Below are positions 12,200 through 23,250 of a stretch of DNA of 64,000 bases, in pieces. The notes beneath the pieces are model-generated. The model made no database searches, was not told the origin of the DNA, and was given only the letters and a program-made list of their open reading frames with translations. Source of the stretch: Rhipicephalus microplus (taxonomy: Eukaryota; Arthropoda; Arachnida; Ixodida; Ixodidae); assembly GCF_043290135.1 (NCBI RefSeq), contig NC_134710.1:7515821-7579820 (forward strand), written 5' to 3'. How positions within the stretch are numbered: position 1 is the first letter of the stretch; each line of letters opens with the position of its first letter. Position numbers and translations under genes: made by a program.

Positions 12200-12275
12200 G
12201 CACCGGGATTCGAGCCACGGACCTCTTGCATGCGAGGCTGATGCTCTAACCAGTATGCCGTCGCCACCCGATGCA
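12200..12275 (-). promoter_or_regulatory. tRNA-Ala-like module at the 5' end of the RTE element
   Basis: On the minus strand this reads like a degenerate tRNA-Ala: a D-arm-like CTGGTTAGAGCATC (12240-12253), an anticodon region CCTCGCATGCAAGAGG with TGC at the anticodon position, and a B box GGCTCGAATCC (12206-12216, one mismatch to consensus). Both internal pol III boxes lie at plausible spacing. It runs straight into the LINE leader, and the copy at about 16076 has a related arrangement. A working promoter is inferred, not shown. Confidence 0.5.
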
Positions 12276-15200
12276 TGTTAAAGAAGGGTTAAATCCAGTA
12301 TGCGGCATGACCAGCCTTACTGCTCATGCGCGTCCCCTCCCCCTGTCTCTGCTCTCCTACGCTTCTCCTCTCTCACCTAGCAACACCGACACAGGCAGCG
12401 CCTGCTTGCCTAGGCTATCGCACCTCTCTCTCCTCTAGGTATCCCTCCCCACTGCGTTCAAATGCCCTTTACGCACGCCCGTCCCCCCCGCTTCTCTTAC
12501 CTGGCAAAGCCGATGCAGGCTGCGTCAGCCAGCGAGTTCTTGATTCAAAAGCCGACTACTCACTGGCCATTCGGTACACGCGTACATAAGCACTGAACCT
12601 TCACCTTGAAGGTAGGTACTGCGCCGTGTCGCCTGTAGGCAGACAGAAATTAGGTGCCTTCTTCCTTTTCCTCATGAACCACTAACAACAACAACCTTCA
12701 AGGTAGTGCCAGTGGGAGATTTTTCTTGTGCTTTGTTGAACAATGAAAATTCGCAGCGTGCGCGTCCACTAAAAGCGGACTTTGGACCTCTTTGTCTAAT
12801 CGGAGTCTTCTGTCTCTCATTGACAATTAGCAGTGATTGGCATGTTCCAGTAGGAAATACTAGTCCGTAACTGCGTGCTTTGCTCCTTCCCCGGTCGCTC
12901 TCCTACGCAATGCCGCGATGAGCAACAGTGTCAACGACGCCGCGAGTGTAAGAGTCAGCACCCTCTGCATCGATTCCTCTTAGCAGGAGCTGGCCAAACT
13001 TTTTTGGTTAGGGTAAAGTTGGAGTTGTGCCATTGGAAACTGGATCCCATCCTGGTCGGGCAAGCGAAGCCACTTGGAGATACTAAATTGAAACAAAAAA
13101 TACTGTGATTTATGCGTGTGCTCTGAAAAAAAAAACTAGTTTGGTTATTTTAACCGTTATAAGCATTTTGTTACAGTAAAAAACCAAGGTTTTGTGACAA
13201 GCTTCTTCGGGGCTACGACTACTGCACTGGGTACGAAAGGGCCAACTGAGAACTACAATTTTGTGGCCGAGAAAAAAAGACAATGTTGCCTCCAAGACAA
13301 CTAAAAAGCTTGAAAAGTCTGCTGCCCCTACTGCATATGCGTCAGTGTAGTGAACGAGCAACGTAGTGGCAAGATGATAAGCACTTTATACTTACATAAG
13401 TACACCCGTTGATAAAATTAGTCGGGACGTGCGAGCGACCACCACAATCCGATAAAACTGCATCGCCGCACCATCTGACGTGGAGAACGCGCATGCGTGT
13501 CCTTTCAATTTCGCAGCCATATCTTTTTACTCTCTCTCAGCGCACCAGTCATTGCATGCAGCGCTTCGTGCTAGGCGTCGCTTTCTTAATTCCGTGACAC
13601 GCTCTGTTCAACGGGAGCACGGTGGTAGTGAAGTGTACGTGGCTTGCTTCACAGACCAAGGTAAGCTAGTAGCGTAACTTTTATAGAAGCCTATGGATAC
13701 AGTTGTGGGCGGCTCGTTGCCACCATCGCCATCCACGTGAAAAGGGGACAACTAACAGCCAAAATATGAATAAAAATTAATATAACATCACAGCCCGAAG
13801 CGGTACCGACGTCACGCATTTGCCCGGCATGGCGCGAAATTGAAATTTTTCTTGTTTGCTGACCTGCTACGTGCCTTATTATTCGCGATTTTTTGCGCCC
13901 TTATTTTGTCTCGCTAATTGAATGTGAGAGAGGAAAGAAACAAAAATAACAACTATTGAGGAAGCAAAGTTGTTTTATTAGCCAAGTGACGTACTTGCAA
14001 TATGCACAAGCAACTTCGCAGAGGAAATTGTGAGACAACTGTTCATGGGCATAAGAGCATATTAGTTCGAAAGTTCACGTTGCCCAATTGTTGAAATAAC
14101 TGCAGCGAGACAGCAGTTTTGAAAATATAGCTTCGGCCGCCGTAGAGTTCAGCGTCTTGTTGCTTTGCCTGCCGGGTTCACAGGCACCAAAGGGGAGCGC
14201 ACGCCGGCCGTGCGCAAGCGAAAGCAGTCAGCAGTCACAGGAGCAGCGATCTACACAATGTGTGAGCTAGTTGAGCTATGAAATGCACGTAAAACATAAG
14301 TAAACTTCTGAAGGTATACGCTGGAAACCACCACGAAAAAGTGAGTGATGCCTCGTTGAGCTGACAATGCGCCGAACCAAAGAACACGCCGAACTAAACG
14401 CAAGCGCTGATAGCACGGCAGTGTTTCGATTCTTAGACAGCACGTATACAGTCAACGAAGACTTCTTAGAAGACAGCATCGAGCCTATGCTGTCCGAGAA
14501 ATGAAACACATTTAGACAGTTGCGAGAAAGCGCTTGTCCTCTCTTCCTTTCTGTTTATTCGTGCGCTTGAACTGACAGTTATACCATGCATATTCAACTA
14601 GGCCAACTTTCGATTCTGGTGCAATACATTTAGATGGCTTTCACGCGACGATGCGCCACCTCACGTCAAACAGAAAAAGCTAAAATAAACAAACGTAACA
14701 GCTGTTATTTCTGGCTTATTTCGTGTTGAAATCAAAAACAAATAAACGTTTCTCACATTGAGCGTCTAGGGAAGCGTCTGTTTGTGTGCAGTCGACCATT
14801 CCGGTGAGATCAGATCTATCTGAGTGATTCGCTGAGCCGCCATATTTCTTAGACAGCAAAGTAGCCTGCATCGTATTTGTCTACAATGCAGTCTTCTCGA
14901 AGCTGTCTATTTTGCTGGCTACGTGAGAATTTAAATGGGACTTAAGATGGCCGCCGTCCATTGAGCTGTCTATTTAGCCGTCTATGGTGAGTATTGGAAC
15001 ATACCCGATATTACCCGGATACGCTCCCAAAACCGTCGGCCCATGATGCCGCACTGCCTGCATGTGCCCACTGTTTCTGAAACCAATAAAAAAAATTCGG
15101 GCGCTGAACCACATACCGAAGGCGAAAGCTTTATTAAAGTAATCTGCTAACTTTTCGTAAAAAATAAAATTAAAACCATTGAAAATAAACGTTTAAATGA

Positions 15201-15533
15201 TTGTGTGTTTTCCTCTATTGCCCCCCCCCCCCCTCACCTAGTCGCGCACCGATCATCAAGCGGTTGTTGATGGATGTCGCAATATGTTTCAGACCACTTT
15301 TCGTTGCGACTTTTGCGACCTATTTAGATTGGCCTTGTCACAGACAAACTGAGCAGCTGGACACTGAATTTAACGCGCTGGTGTTAAAAGCTCCTTTCGC
15401 AGAAATTCCGGTGTCGGTGTCTACGTAAGCGTAGTTGGTAGTGGGCGAAAAATTAATGCGTTCTGCGTGGCAAAAAAATGTGTTCGGTGTTACGCGCACA
15501 GGCTTTCTTTTTCTCACGGCACGTTGAGGATAA
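12276..15533. other. No supported gene; scattered low-complexity patches
   Basis: C/T-rich sequence at about 12325-12530 contains two diverged copies of a roughly 45-bp motif (CTTCTC... then ACC(T)AGCAAC/GGCAAAG-CCGA-GCAGGC). An AAGCGCTTGTCC sequence at about 14528 resembles one arm of the palindrome at 10948-11041. A C13 run lies near 15221-15233. All open frames are under 90 codons and unrecognised. Confidence 0.5.
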
Positions 15534-15735
15534 TTATGGAGAAGACGATGCCACTTAAGAAGCTACCTATGTATGGTATACGCGAGATTGGACTTAACCT
15601 AATGAAAAGCTCCCTATGGGCAAGAAAACAATATGTGCAGCTTCATAATTTTAAATTTGACTTGACTATAATTAAGAATGGGGTTCCGCAAGGGTCAATA
15701 CTGGGGACTTTACTTTTTATACATGTACAGTGCTG
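15534..15735 (+). pseudogene. LINE reverse transcriptase fragment
   Basis: About 200 bp. The diagnostic part is the RT motif NGVPQGSILGTLLF at about 15678-15720, preceded by FKFDLTIIK. This is the block just before the catalytic FADD box of CR1/Jockey-like RTs. The box itself is missing because similarity stops at about 15735. It is a short dead fragment. Confidence 0.6.
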
Positions 15736-15779
15736 CACTCGCGTGCCTACAACACCGGAGCGTCGTGCGTGAAACAGCC

Positions 15780-16075
15780 CGAACGACATCTGCAGTCGCA
15801 AATACGCCACAACTGAGTATGAGCAGCGCATATGATGTGCCTGCCCTCCAGTTTTCACCCTTCTTTATCTCCGCGGCCGCGACGACTGCTTTGGCCGTCG
15901 AAGTGCGGTCAACATTACAAAACTGAAATAAAACAATAAACAAAAATTGGCCCCATAGCTGCTTGTTTCTGCAAATGAAGGTCGCATGATGCGCTGCCAG
16001 AACGAGGATTACATAGGCCAGAAGCGTCGTGTTTTCCTTTACAATGTCCCTCCGGTCATGATGGCCTCAATGTTA
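15780..16075. other. No supported feature
   Basis: Forward and reverse frames of about 80 codons overlap here; none is recognisable. Confidence 0.45.
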
Positions 16076-16600
16076 CCGGTGGGGCACACGCCGTTGCTAG
16101 GCTTTCTGCAAGGGGTTTATACCATGTCATGACAAAATGTGGTTCGAAACCAGATGCTGGATCATTTCCAATTGTATGTTTCCCTAAAACGCGGCATGAA
16201 GGCATCGTTAAAAAGAAGAGGTCTGGGGTGCGTCCTTACTGGCGACCAGCTGCTGGTAATACACTTCTTCACCAGAGCAGGTCTGGCCACCCTAGTGCAG
16301 TACCTGGCCACAACCTCCCATGAACACAACAAATAACCCTTGGCCCTCAGTCCCCAGCACCTGCGAAGCAGCTGTCCATTGCGGTGGTCAGACCTACGAC
16401 GCAGTGCAGGGTGTTAAGAATCCTTCTAGACCAGCCACCATGGGAATCTGAACTTGGCTGCTTTCAACACTAGAACGCTACCCAGCGAGGCTAGTCTAGC
16501 TGTGCTACTCGATGAACTAGAGGGTGGTAAATTGGAGGCAATAGGTCTCAGCAAAGTTAGGACCACATATGAGGCTTATACAGTGCTGAAGAACGGAAAT
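16076..16600 (+). mobile_element. 5' fragment of the RTE-like LINE, with tRNA-like head
   Basis: Forward-strand counterpart of the 5' end of the minus-strand element at 12275-11820. Shared blocks in the same order are a B-box-like GGTTCGAAACC (16141-16151), GGTCTGGGGTGCGTCC (about 16218-16233), a CACCAGAGCAGG...TGGCCACAACCTC segment, CCCTCAGTCCCCAGC, and the start of the endonuclease (16454-16596, NLAAFNTRTLPSEASLAVLL). Similarity stops at about 16600, next to a partial Ruka. The copy is 3'-truncated, which is unusual for a LINE, so a deletion or recombination is likely. Confidence 0.75.
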
Positions 16601-16610
16601 GCAGCCATTG

Positions 16611-16698
16611 GAAATGCAGCCGCCGCAGCCGGGATTTGATCCCGCGACCCGCAAGTCACCATCCGAGTACCTTAGCCAATAGGCCACCGCGGCAGGGC
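16611..16698 (-). mobile_element. Partial Ruka SINE (tRNA-like head only)
   Basis: Minus-strand fragment keeping the tRNA-like head and the start of the body; the remaining body and tail are missing. It abuts the RTE 5' fragment, and the 12-mer GGAAATGCAGCC occurs on both sides of the junction (about 16595-16606 and 16610-16621), so a microhomology join is plausible. Confidence 0.8.
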
Positions 16699-16699
16699 A

Positions 16700-17734
16700 T
16701 GCTAGTTGGTGAACTAACTATACTTCGCCAATTAAGGCAACGCTAATCAAAAGCACTCTAAGTAAAACCATGCTAGTTAGCGCTTACTAATATAATGACG
16801 ATAAGTATCTCAGTAACGAGAGTTGCGTTTATTAGCTCCATACGGATCATCACCTTGCTAATTGCGCGCGAAATAATTGCTTTTAAATTGAAGCGTCATC
16901 AATGAAGAAAAGACAGCTCAGTGTAATGGTCGTTAAGCATCAGTCGAGGTAATAAATAGTGAGTCAAGGTACTAGTTAGTCCAACCGAAATTACGACAGA
17001 GCTGATGCGGCCTTCGCTTCGAAGCCGACCACGCATATGAGTAGACGACGAGCCTGAAAAGCTGCAAGAAGCTAGGTTATCAGTTATCACAAGCTCTTCT
17101 ATGGCTCCAGCCTTGCACAAGTGGTGTAACTCACCCGAGTATTTTATATTCAAAGGAGCTGTCGCTTAGCGTTCACCGCATCAAATGCTTGACAGTCACA
17201 CCGGCACCATCACTGTCACGAGTTAAACTCGGGCCCTTTCGGAATCAACGAGTTGGTATCCGAGTTCACGCGTCTATCTGTTTGATTGACAGACGCCCGC
17301 GAAGAAGATGGGGTACGCCCATCACGTTTGCTCTTGCGGAGGAGCAGTACGTGATCTGCTTTATCGCGCACACTATGCACACACGCAAGAAGAAGTAAGA
17401 GTGATAACATCACGCGGCTACCATGTCTCGCATTCAATTTCACCGCGCTCACGACAAATCCAATCACAGCCGCGTTTCCGCCATGATGCGAGCGTCCCTG
17501 GTGACCACCTGTTCTTATATTTATCTTCCATAGTCATCCTTGCTGCCTTCAAGAGTGCGAATTTGATAGGACATACGCCCACGAACACGCCTGTGGGAGG
17601 CGCGTGTTGAGTTGGCAAAAAGACAGCGCGACAATCGCGCGGTCGTCGCTGCACTGGTAAAATGTTGACTGAGTGGCGGCGCTGACTTATTCACACGCGG
17701 TGCTTTCTCGGCAACCACCGCAAATGTTTCACAG
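16700..17734. other. No supported feature
   Basis: GC content rises after about 17180. Overlapping frames of 65-109 codons on both strands are not recognisable. One minus-strand frame (17216-17467) has a leucine-rich stretch that could mimic a signal peptide but has no other support. Confidence 0.45.
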
Positions 17735-17745
17735 GCGTTTCCAAT

Positions 17746-17990
17746 TGATTGATTGATATGTGGGATTTAACGTCCCAAAATTACCATATGATCATGAGAG
17801 ACGCCATAGTGGAGGGCTCCGGAAATTTCGACCACCTAGTGTTCTTCAACGTGCATCCAAATCTGAGCACACGGGCCTACATCATTTCCACCTCTATCGG
17901 AAATGCAGCCGCAGCAGCCATGATTTGATCCCGCGACATTCGGGCCAGCAGCCGAGTACCTTAGCCACTAGACCACCGCGGTGGGGCCAT
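17746..17990 (-). mobile_element. Ruka-family SINE, full-length
   Basis: Minus-strand copy with the complete body, CAAT-type tail and tRNA-like head; its B box is damaged. An 11-bp target duplication GCGTTTCCAAT is perfect (17735-17745 and 17991-18001). Confidence 0.92.
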
Positions 17991-18001
17991 GCGTTTCCAA
18001 T

Positions 18002-18200
18002 GCTACACAATAAAAACGTTTACACCCAAAAGGGTAATAAAGCTGCGTTTACGGGAAAGAACCTTTTGCAACACCCTTTAACACCATAAATGGTCGATTT
18101 AAAAAAAAGGCACCCTTATGTTTGGGTCTTTGCCTCGATATCACTCTAAAATAAGCTCTTAGGGTGCTTTTGTGTCTGAGAAGGGTGTAGGTGACGATTG
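18002..18200 (+). repeat. MITE-like AGGGTG-rich repeat
   Basis: Starts with TACACAATAAAAACG (about 18004), closely matching the reverse complement of the end of the repeat at about 48700-48740 (TACACAGTAAAACG). Both contain many AGGGTG/CACCCT hexamers. The two copies lie in opposite orientation. Termini on the other side are not resolved. Confidence 0.45.
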
Positions 18201-18242
18201 ATCAGATACAATATGCAGCAAAAGAAGAACACAGAAATATAA

Positions 18243-18455
18243 TATTTGAAGTTTTACGTCTCGAAAACCCCGATATGATTATGAGGGTCGCCGTAGTGGA
18301 AAGATCCAAAGATTTTGACCATTTGGTGTTTTTTAACCTGCCCTGATATCGCACAGTGCACAGGCTCAACTTTTTGCCTCCGTCTTAATGCGACTGCCAC
18401 GGCCGGCATCGAACCAGTGGCCTTCGAATTGGCGGGCGAGCAGCGTAGCTACTGT
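18243..18455 (-). mobile_element. Diverged Ruka-like SINE
   Basis: Body landmarks remain in order (ATGATTATGAGGGTCGCCGT, TTTTGACCATTTGGTG, then a tRNA-like GGCATCGAACC B-box complement), but divergence is much higher than in the other copies. No clear target duplication. Probably an old copy or a related subfamily. Confidence 0.6.
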
Positions 18456-18660
18456 ACAAATATGTGAACCTTGCGTTAAATGACGGAATAATTGACTTAG
18501 AATGTGTGAAGGTGTTCTTCGAATGCAGCAGAATGCCAGCAGAAGCAAGTCGCGATTCATATATAATGGCAATTAACTGCAATCCATGTTACGAAAACTT
18601 TCCTTAGCGTTGGTTATAACATGTTTTCTATGGATTATATACGCGCACATAATGTTCGCC

Positions 18661-18930
18661 CGAGTATGTGTGTGTGTGCGTGAGCTTGTGCATGTGTTCG
18701 TGTGTAAGCGCGATTGTGTGTACACCCCTGCATGTGTGCGTGCGCGTGTATGTGTGAGTCCATGCTTCTGTTAAGCGTGTCTGTGCACATGTGTACGCCC
18801 ATGCATGCGTGCGTTTACAGTCGCGTGTGTGTGTGGCCTTATGTGTGTATAAGTGTATGTGTGTGCACATGTGAATAAGTATGCGTGTGTATCAGCCCGT
18901 GCGCCCTCGAATTTCGTGTGTGTGTGTGTT
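18661..18930. repeat. Degenerate TG-rich simple sequence
   Basis: Imperfect GTGTG/GCGTG/CATGTG runs. The resulting Cys/Val-rich and His/Thr-rich frames on the two strands are artefacts. Confidence 0.8.
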
Positions 18931-21379
18931 TGCTGGGGGGCACTGCTTCTTAGTTTTAAAGTACCAGACCTGTTCAGACTGGGAGTCTATATTAGAGGTG
19001 GCCTAAGGAATGGCGGTGGTTAACGCACTGTACACGGACTATTCATTATATGGAAAATTGCTGCACATTCTCCTACCTCATCATTGCTTACGAACTTGCT
19101 GTGGTAGCTGATTAGGTGCGCTGAGGCGATTCTACGCTCAAAAACGTGGGTTATGACCAATTCACAGGGAAAGCTGTGATGGCGCACATGCAAAACCATG
19201 GTTTTTATTAACAACATTTAACAGGAACGTGCCTTGCGTTTGGTACAGGTGCTTAGCTAGCTGATTGGGTAACCATGTAGAATTATGTGCTGATCATGTG
19301 GTCAGCAAGAAGTTTGGTATAACAACCTTGGCATGTTTAGTCCTGCGTGACAAGCCTTCTAAACATCTACGACTGTGGATTATTTGTTCCAGCTTCGACT
19401 ACGCATTCAGTGTTTGCAGCACTATATGCGGAATTGCCAGATACGGACAATGCGAAAAAAAATTCCTCTGAAAAAAAAAAGGTGTAGCGATGCTCTCCCG
19501 CTAATCCCACCGAGGACGAAATAATTATTGTTTCTGGCCGTTTCAGGGTGGACTTTGTTTCCTGCCAGTTTTGCTTCACCATTTTTCACCGACTGCAGTC
19601 ACATTCTGTGAAAATACTCAAAGAACGCGAGGCTGGTAAATAACTTGCGCCACTGTGCGGCTGGGTGGAAGGAGAGTTGCCATTTATAAGAAGTCATTCT
19701 TGAAGCACAATTCGATTGCATTCTTGTCGAAGCCACCACCCGCCGTATGCGCCATAGCGTTTGCCTTTCGGCGCCCTCTTGGCGGGTTTCCTGCTCACCC
19801 TGGCCAACTTTACCCCGGCAACGGCCTTGAAGACAGGGGAAGAGTAGCGTCGACAGCTGCGGTGCCGCCGCCAGTGCCTCCTCCTTCACTCTCTGGCTCA
19901 TCCGTCTTTCAAATGCGTTGCGTTGGTCTGGGGTCGTAGTTGCTGTGTGAGTTCCAGCGAACAGAAGCATCTTCAATGGTGGTCACGCATGACACCGTGT
20001 TCGAAGTGACGCTCAGATTAAGGAATATTCATGGAGCGGCGAACATAAACAACGTGGGCCTGTTAACGGGAGTGTACTGTTTTTGTAGGTAGTAATCACA
20101 AAGTGCTAGCTGGGCGCCTGCAGCAGCTCTGCCGAAGTAGGCTGCCAGCCATTTACAACAGCATGCGTTCGCGGGCCTGTTGCAGATTCCCGAGTAAACG
20201 TGTCACTTAGAGTTCACTCTGCTATGCGCGATGTTGTTTAAGTGCCTGCATCACTCATAGAATGAATGATGTGATCACTTAACAAGGGCGCAATTAGTTC
20301 CTGATCGCACATTGTCTCTGCACTGCTAAAATTGCTTGATATTGTTTCAAGATGCGCTTTAGGCTACATCGTAATAACATTTCGATCAGTACTTAAATGT
20401 GCAACGTGTTTCTGCAAGGGTAAGTGTAAAAAAGAAAGAAAAAGAAAAATTTATGTACAGAGGTGCACTGTACGAAATGGCTTTTTTTGCTTAAAGACGG
20501 TATAGTTTGAGGTGCTGATATGCCGCGATGCTCCCAGCACGTGCGCGTCGTTCTTTTAAAATATTTAGGACACGTGTCACCAGCAACAGGAAAAGATCTA
20601 GAAGACTTCCAAAGGTTCGTCGTTGTGGCCATCGCCGTGCGTTGCTTTCCCTCGTTTCTGTTTGCTGTTTCCGTGCTTTGCTGACATCTGCGATAACGTT
20701 CGGCGTTATAACAGAATCGAGAGAGTATACGTGAATGTGGGAGCTATGTGCGGTAGCTCTAGCATAAGCCATGGCTTATGCAACGTAGACGGCGTCCGCG
20801 TGCGTTGGTGTCGTTCGAGCACTCGTACTTGCTTGATTGCGTTTAACTGAGTATTTAGGCACGGGTTACGTTTGTAAATCCCATGGTAAATAAGCGCTAA
20901 TAGCGTGCCCCTGATTGCCATCAGAGGATGGGCTTGGTTGTCGAAATATGCGAAGTGCTTTTTCTGAAAGCAAGCTTTGAAAAAATTTTTAAAAAAAGAA
21001 ATGCTTTCATACGTGCTAGGCAGTGCCTATTGCAGGCCCGCAACTCTTTAAAAACTGGACGAGCTATCACACCTTTCAATAAATTACAATGAATTAATAT
21101 GAATTAATTGTAGAAGACCAATTGATGTTCTAGATTAGGTGCACAAAATACACGTTCGCAGTCCTACGTCTAATAAGCAGACAAATAGGAAGCACAGCAT
21201 CAAATTCGGATTAGATGCCATGGACGGAGCTTCTTGTGAGGGTAGAAAGAACAAGTAAATAATTCATTTTTTATACCCTTATAGAGGCAGTCAGATTTGT
21301 ACTGATTGCTGAATTGTCACAATTCCTCTACTTGTGAGAGGCGTGTTTAAATTCAGTAAATCTTTTAATTTCTTTGCAG
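18931..21379. other. No firmly supported feature; possible upstream part of the gene at 21380
   Basis: Frames up to 125 codons (19599-19976, minus) are not recognisable. A donor-like AAGG|GTAAGT at about 20418-20424 ends an open forward frame whose phase would fit the exon at 21380, but upstream support is lacking. This interval may hold introns or 5' exons of that gene. Confidence 0.4.
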
Positions 21380-21465
21380 ACCTCTTCACTGGTGCCACGC
21401 CCAAGATAATTTGTTTTCATGTAAAAGAAAAAGCAGACATGTCTTCACTGTTTGTACATGAAGAG
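21380..21465 (+). CDS. Internal exon of an unrecognised host gene
   Basis: An 86-nt exon lies between a good acceptor (pyrimidine-rich TTTTAATTTCTTTGCAG) and a canonical donor (GAG|GTAAGT). It encodes LFTGATPKIICFHVKEKADM followed by SSLFVHEE, preceded by a split codon (phase 1). The frame joins without a shift to the exon at 21828, which supplies a stop. Two matching splice sites plus a preserved frame across the intron are better evidence than any other non-transposon frame here. I do not recognise the protein. Upstream exons were not found. Confidence 0.55.
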
Positions 21466-21827
21466 GTAAGTTTCTTGTGCGTTTTGATTAATGCTACATG
21501 TTCTGAACATTGTACTTTAAAAATTGTTTTCCACAATGGCTCATCACCTAATAAGGAATTTGATTCTTAGGTGAGTTCAGGCTTTCGTAAGTGCCATTTT
21601 TGAGCTGTAGTTTTACACTTCACCTCAATTCGGGAATTTACTGTAGGCTGGAAAACTATCTTATCTGCATCGTACAAAATTATTGGAATGTATGAGTTGT
21701 ATGCTTCGAGTTCAGTGTAATGTCAATTACACGCCATTTGAAAGGATACACACTACACATTCTTCATATATGGTGCAGAACAGCAAGAACGTCATTTTAT
21801 GAGAAATCATATTTGCTCTTATTACAG

Positions 21828-21890
21828 GACGAGAGGGTGCCGCTGACGCCCTGCGTAGTCTACCTCGGCCCCAGCCTACAAGAAGCCTAG
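21828..21890 (+). CDS. Terminal coding exon of the same unrecognised host gene
   Basis: Acceptor ATTTGCTCTTATTACAG, then 20 codons, DERVPLTPCVVYLGPSLQEA, and a TAG stop (21888-21890). It continues the reading frame of the exon at 21380-21465 across a 362-bp intron, giving a roughly 49-residue C-terminal segment. The 3' UTR would follow; an AATAAA occurs near 22757, about 870 bp downstream. Function unknown: no motif is recognised. The segment could also derive from an old domesticated or repeated gene. Confidence 0.55.
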   Translation, partial: DERVPLTPCVVYLGPSLQEA

Positions 21891-22957
21891 TTCCTGAACC
21901 TCCACGTGGTTGACTGAAAATCTTCCGTGTCAGTAATAACGAAGAAGGAGTGGCAGCACAGATGAGTTATTTTTTTCTATTTTCAGCATTGTCTACAGCC
22001 GCAAGGCCTTTAACAACCACCGTAATAGAGCGGCCTTTTCTTGGCGTGAGTTCGGAGTTTATCAACGAAGTTGTTCAGGCAGTACGACGCTGAAAGATTT
22101 AGTGTCACAATGTCTGAACATATTTTTCCAGTGTGGTCATGCTAGATGAGTACATATTGTTATTTGTGTAAGTTATTTTGCTTAAATATAGCTAGACCAT
22201 TCCATGCCAAACGTCCCAGCCACTTTGGCGACCATCTGAAAGGTATTGAAAAAAAGTGCGCTGCCTTACTGCGTTGAAAACAGTGAACTGCTAGAATACT
22301 TCAGCGAGCAAAAAAGTTTTGTTTATGTGGCTGCCTTTTGGACTTCCTGACATAATGCCATCTGAGTGTTGTTTGTGGAAAATTTCATTTTAAAGGTACC
22401 GCTCATTTGTTCTAAAGCAAATTTGGTGTACATGTTAAGTAAATGTGCTTGTGTAAGGTATTTGAAGCTCAGTAATATTAGTGCATTTTTTTGCCACATT
22501 CGTTTCCAAGAATGAAGCCTAAATGTGTTACGGTTGCATTTTTATTGCGATGTTGCACTTTGTATGAATATCTGAGCAGTGAATACTTACTCCACATAAC
22601 GTATATTTTGAGAAAAAAATAGACCTCTGAAGCTGCTGAAATATACAAGAAAATGTCACGAATTTCACAAAATCGTGATTTTTGGCCGCATTGAGTTGTA
22701 ATTCGCACCATGTTGTGATACAACGAAAACTCATCCTTATACCTAAATTGAAAGGAAATAAAGTTCTTTTCATAATGAAAATCTTATCACAAAAGGAACA
22801 GGAAAGAACGCTGACTGTCAACTGAATTTTATTGAAGGTGCTAAGAGCGATTTTATACCACGCACAAGAACAGGGCTCATCTGCAACAACACATGCGTGA
22901 CCATGACAAAATAATCTTAACCGAGAAAAAAATACTCTCTTTCGGAAAAGATAAGTG
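21891..22957. other. Possible 3' UTR and downstream intergenic DNA
   Basis: AT-rich sequence after the TAG of the two-exon gene. An AATAAA near 22757 could serve as its polyadenylation signal. A 152-codon minus-strand frame (22528-22986) has no recognisable domain. Confidence 0.4.
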
Positions 22958-22958
22958 A

Positions 22959-23250
22959 ACCCAAGTAACGCAGAATGTTGTCCCAATGTTGAATGAAAGT
23001 GCCCAGATGTCAGTCAGCAACGTTGCCTAAACGCGCTTAACGTCTTCTTTTTTGATCGCATGATAACGTTGCTTGTAACATTTAGGACGATATGGCAACG
23101 TCCAGAATCACATTTTCAACATCACGGCACTGTTTTCGCAACATAGCAGCAAAGTAATGTCAACATGCCAGCAACATGATGTCAACATACTAACAACGTG
23201 ATGGCAGCATTCCAGCAACATGATGTCAACATTGCTGTGTGACGGGTTGA
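22959..23250. repeat. MITE-like repeat with 22-bp internal units
   Basis: Begins ACCCAAGTAACGCAGAATG and ends CAACATTGCTGTGTGACGGG, a degenerate terminal inverted repeat. The right part (about 23149-23236) has four successive 22-bp units of the type AGCAACATGATGTCAACATN. The left terminus matches the end of the AACGTT-rich repeat at about 45985-46001. Confidence 0.55.

Larger units (their letters stand above)
8683..12275 (-). mobile_element. RTE-like non-LTR retrotransposon with tRNA-like 5' head
   Basis: Near full-length minus-strand LINE. Its 3' end lies near 8683-8695 (GATGATGG-type end on the coding strand). Going 5', it carries an RT domain (9588-10406), a linker, an apurinic-type endonuclease (about 11470-11900), and a 5' leader reaching a tRNA-like module (about 12200-12275). 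RT motifs ARQGDTISPTLF and KKGDDKDLKNYRQTSLL fit the RTE clade; the catalytic box is degenerate (FTDGIAL). It is interrupted by a Ruka SINE (8865-9102) and a 94-bp palindrome (10948-11041). Stops and frameshifts show it is dead. Homologous pieces occur at 16076-16600 and 57200-57398. Confidence 0.85.

Noticed and set aside
17216..17467. Minus-strand frame with a leucine-rich, signal-peptide-like stretch
   Set aside because: The stretch comes from a CTT-like run; there is no upstream promoter, splice support or recognisable mature protein.
18586..18870. Cys/Val-rich and His/Thr-rich small proteins
   Set aside because: They are translations of degenerate TG-rich simple sequence.
23149..23236. 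CRISPR-like array (22-bp repeats)
   Set aside because: The units are contiguous without spacers and imperfect, in a eukaryotic repeat with inverted ends.
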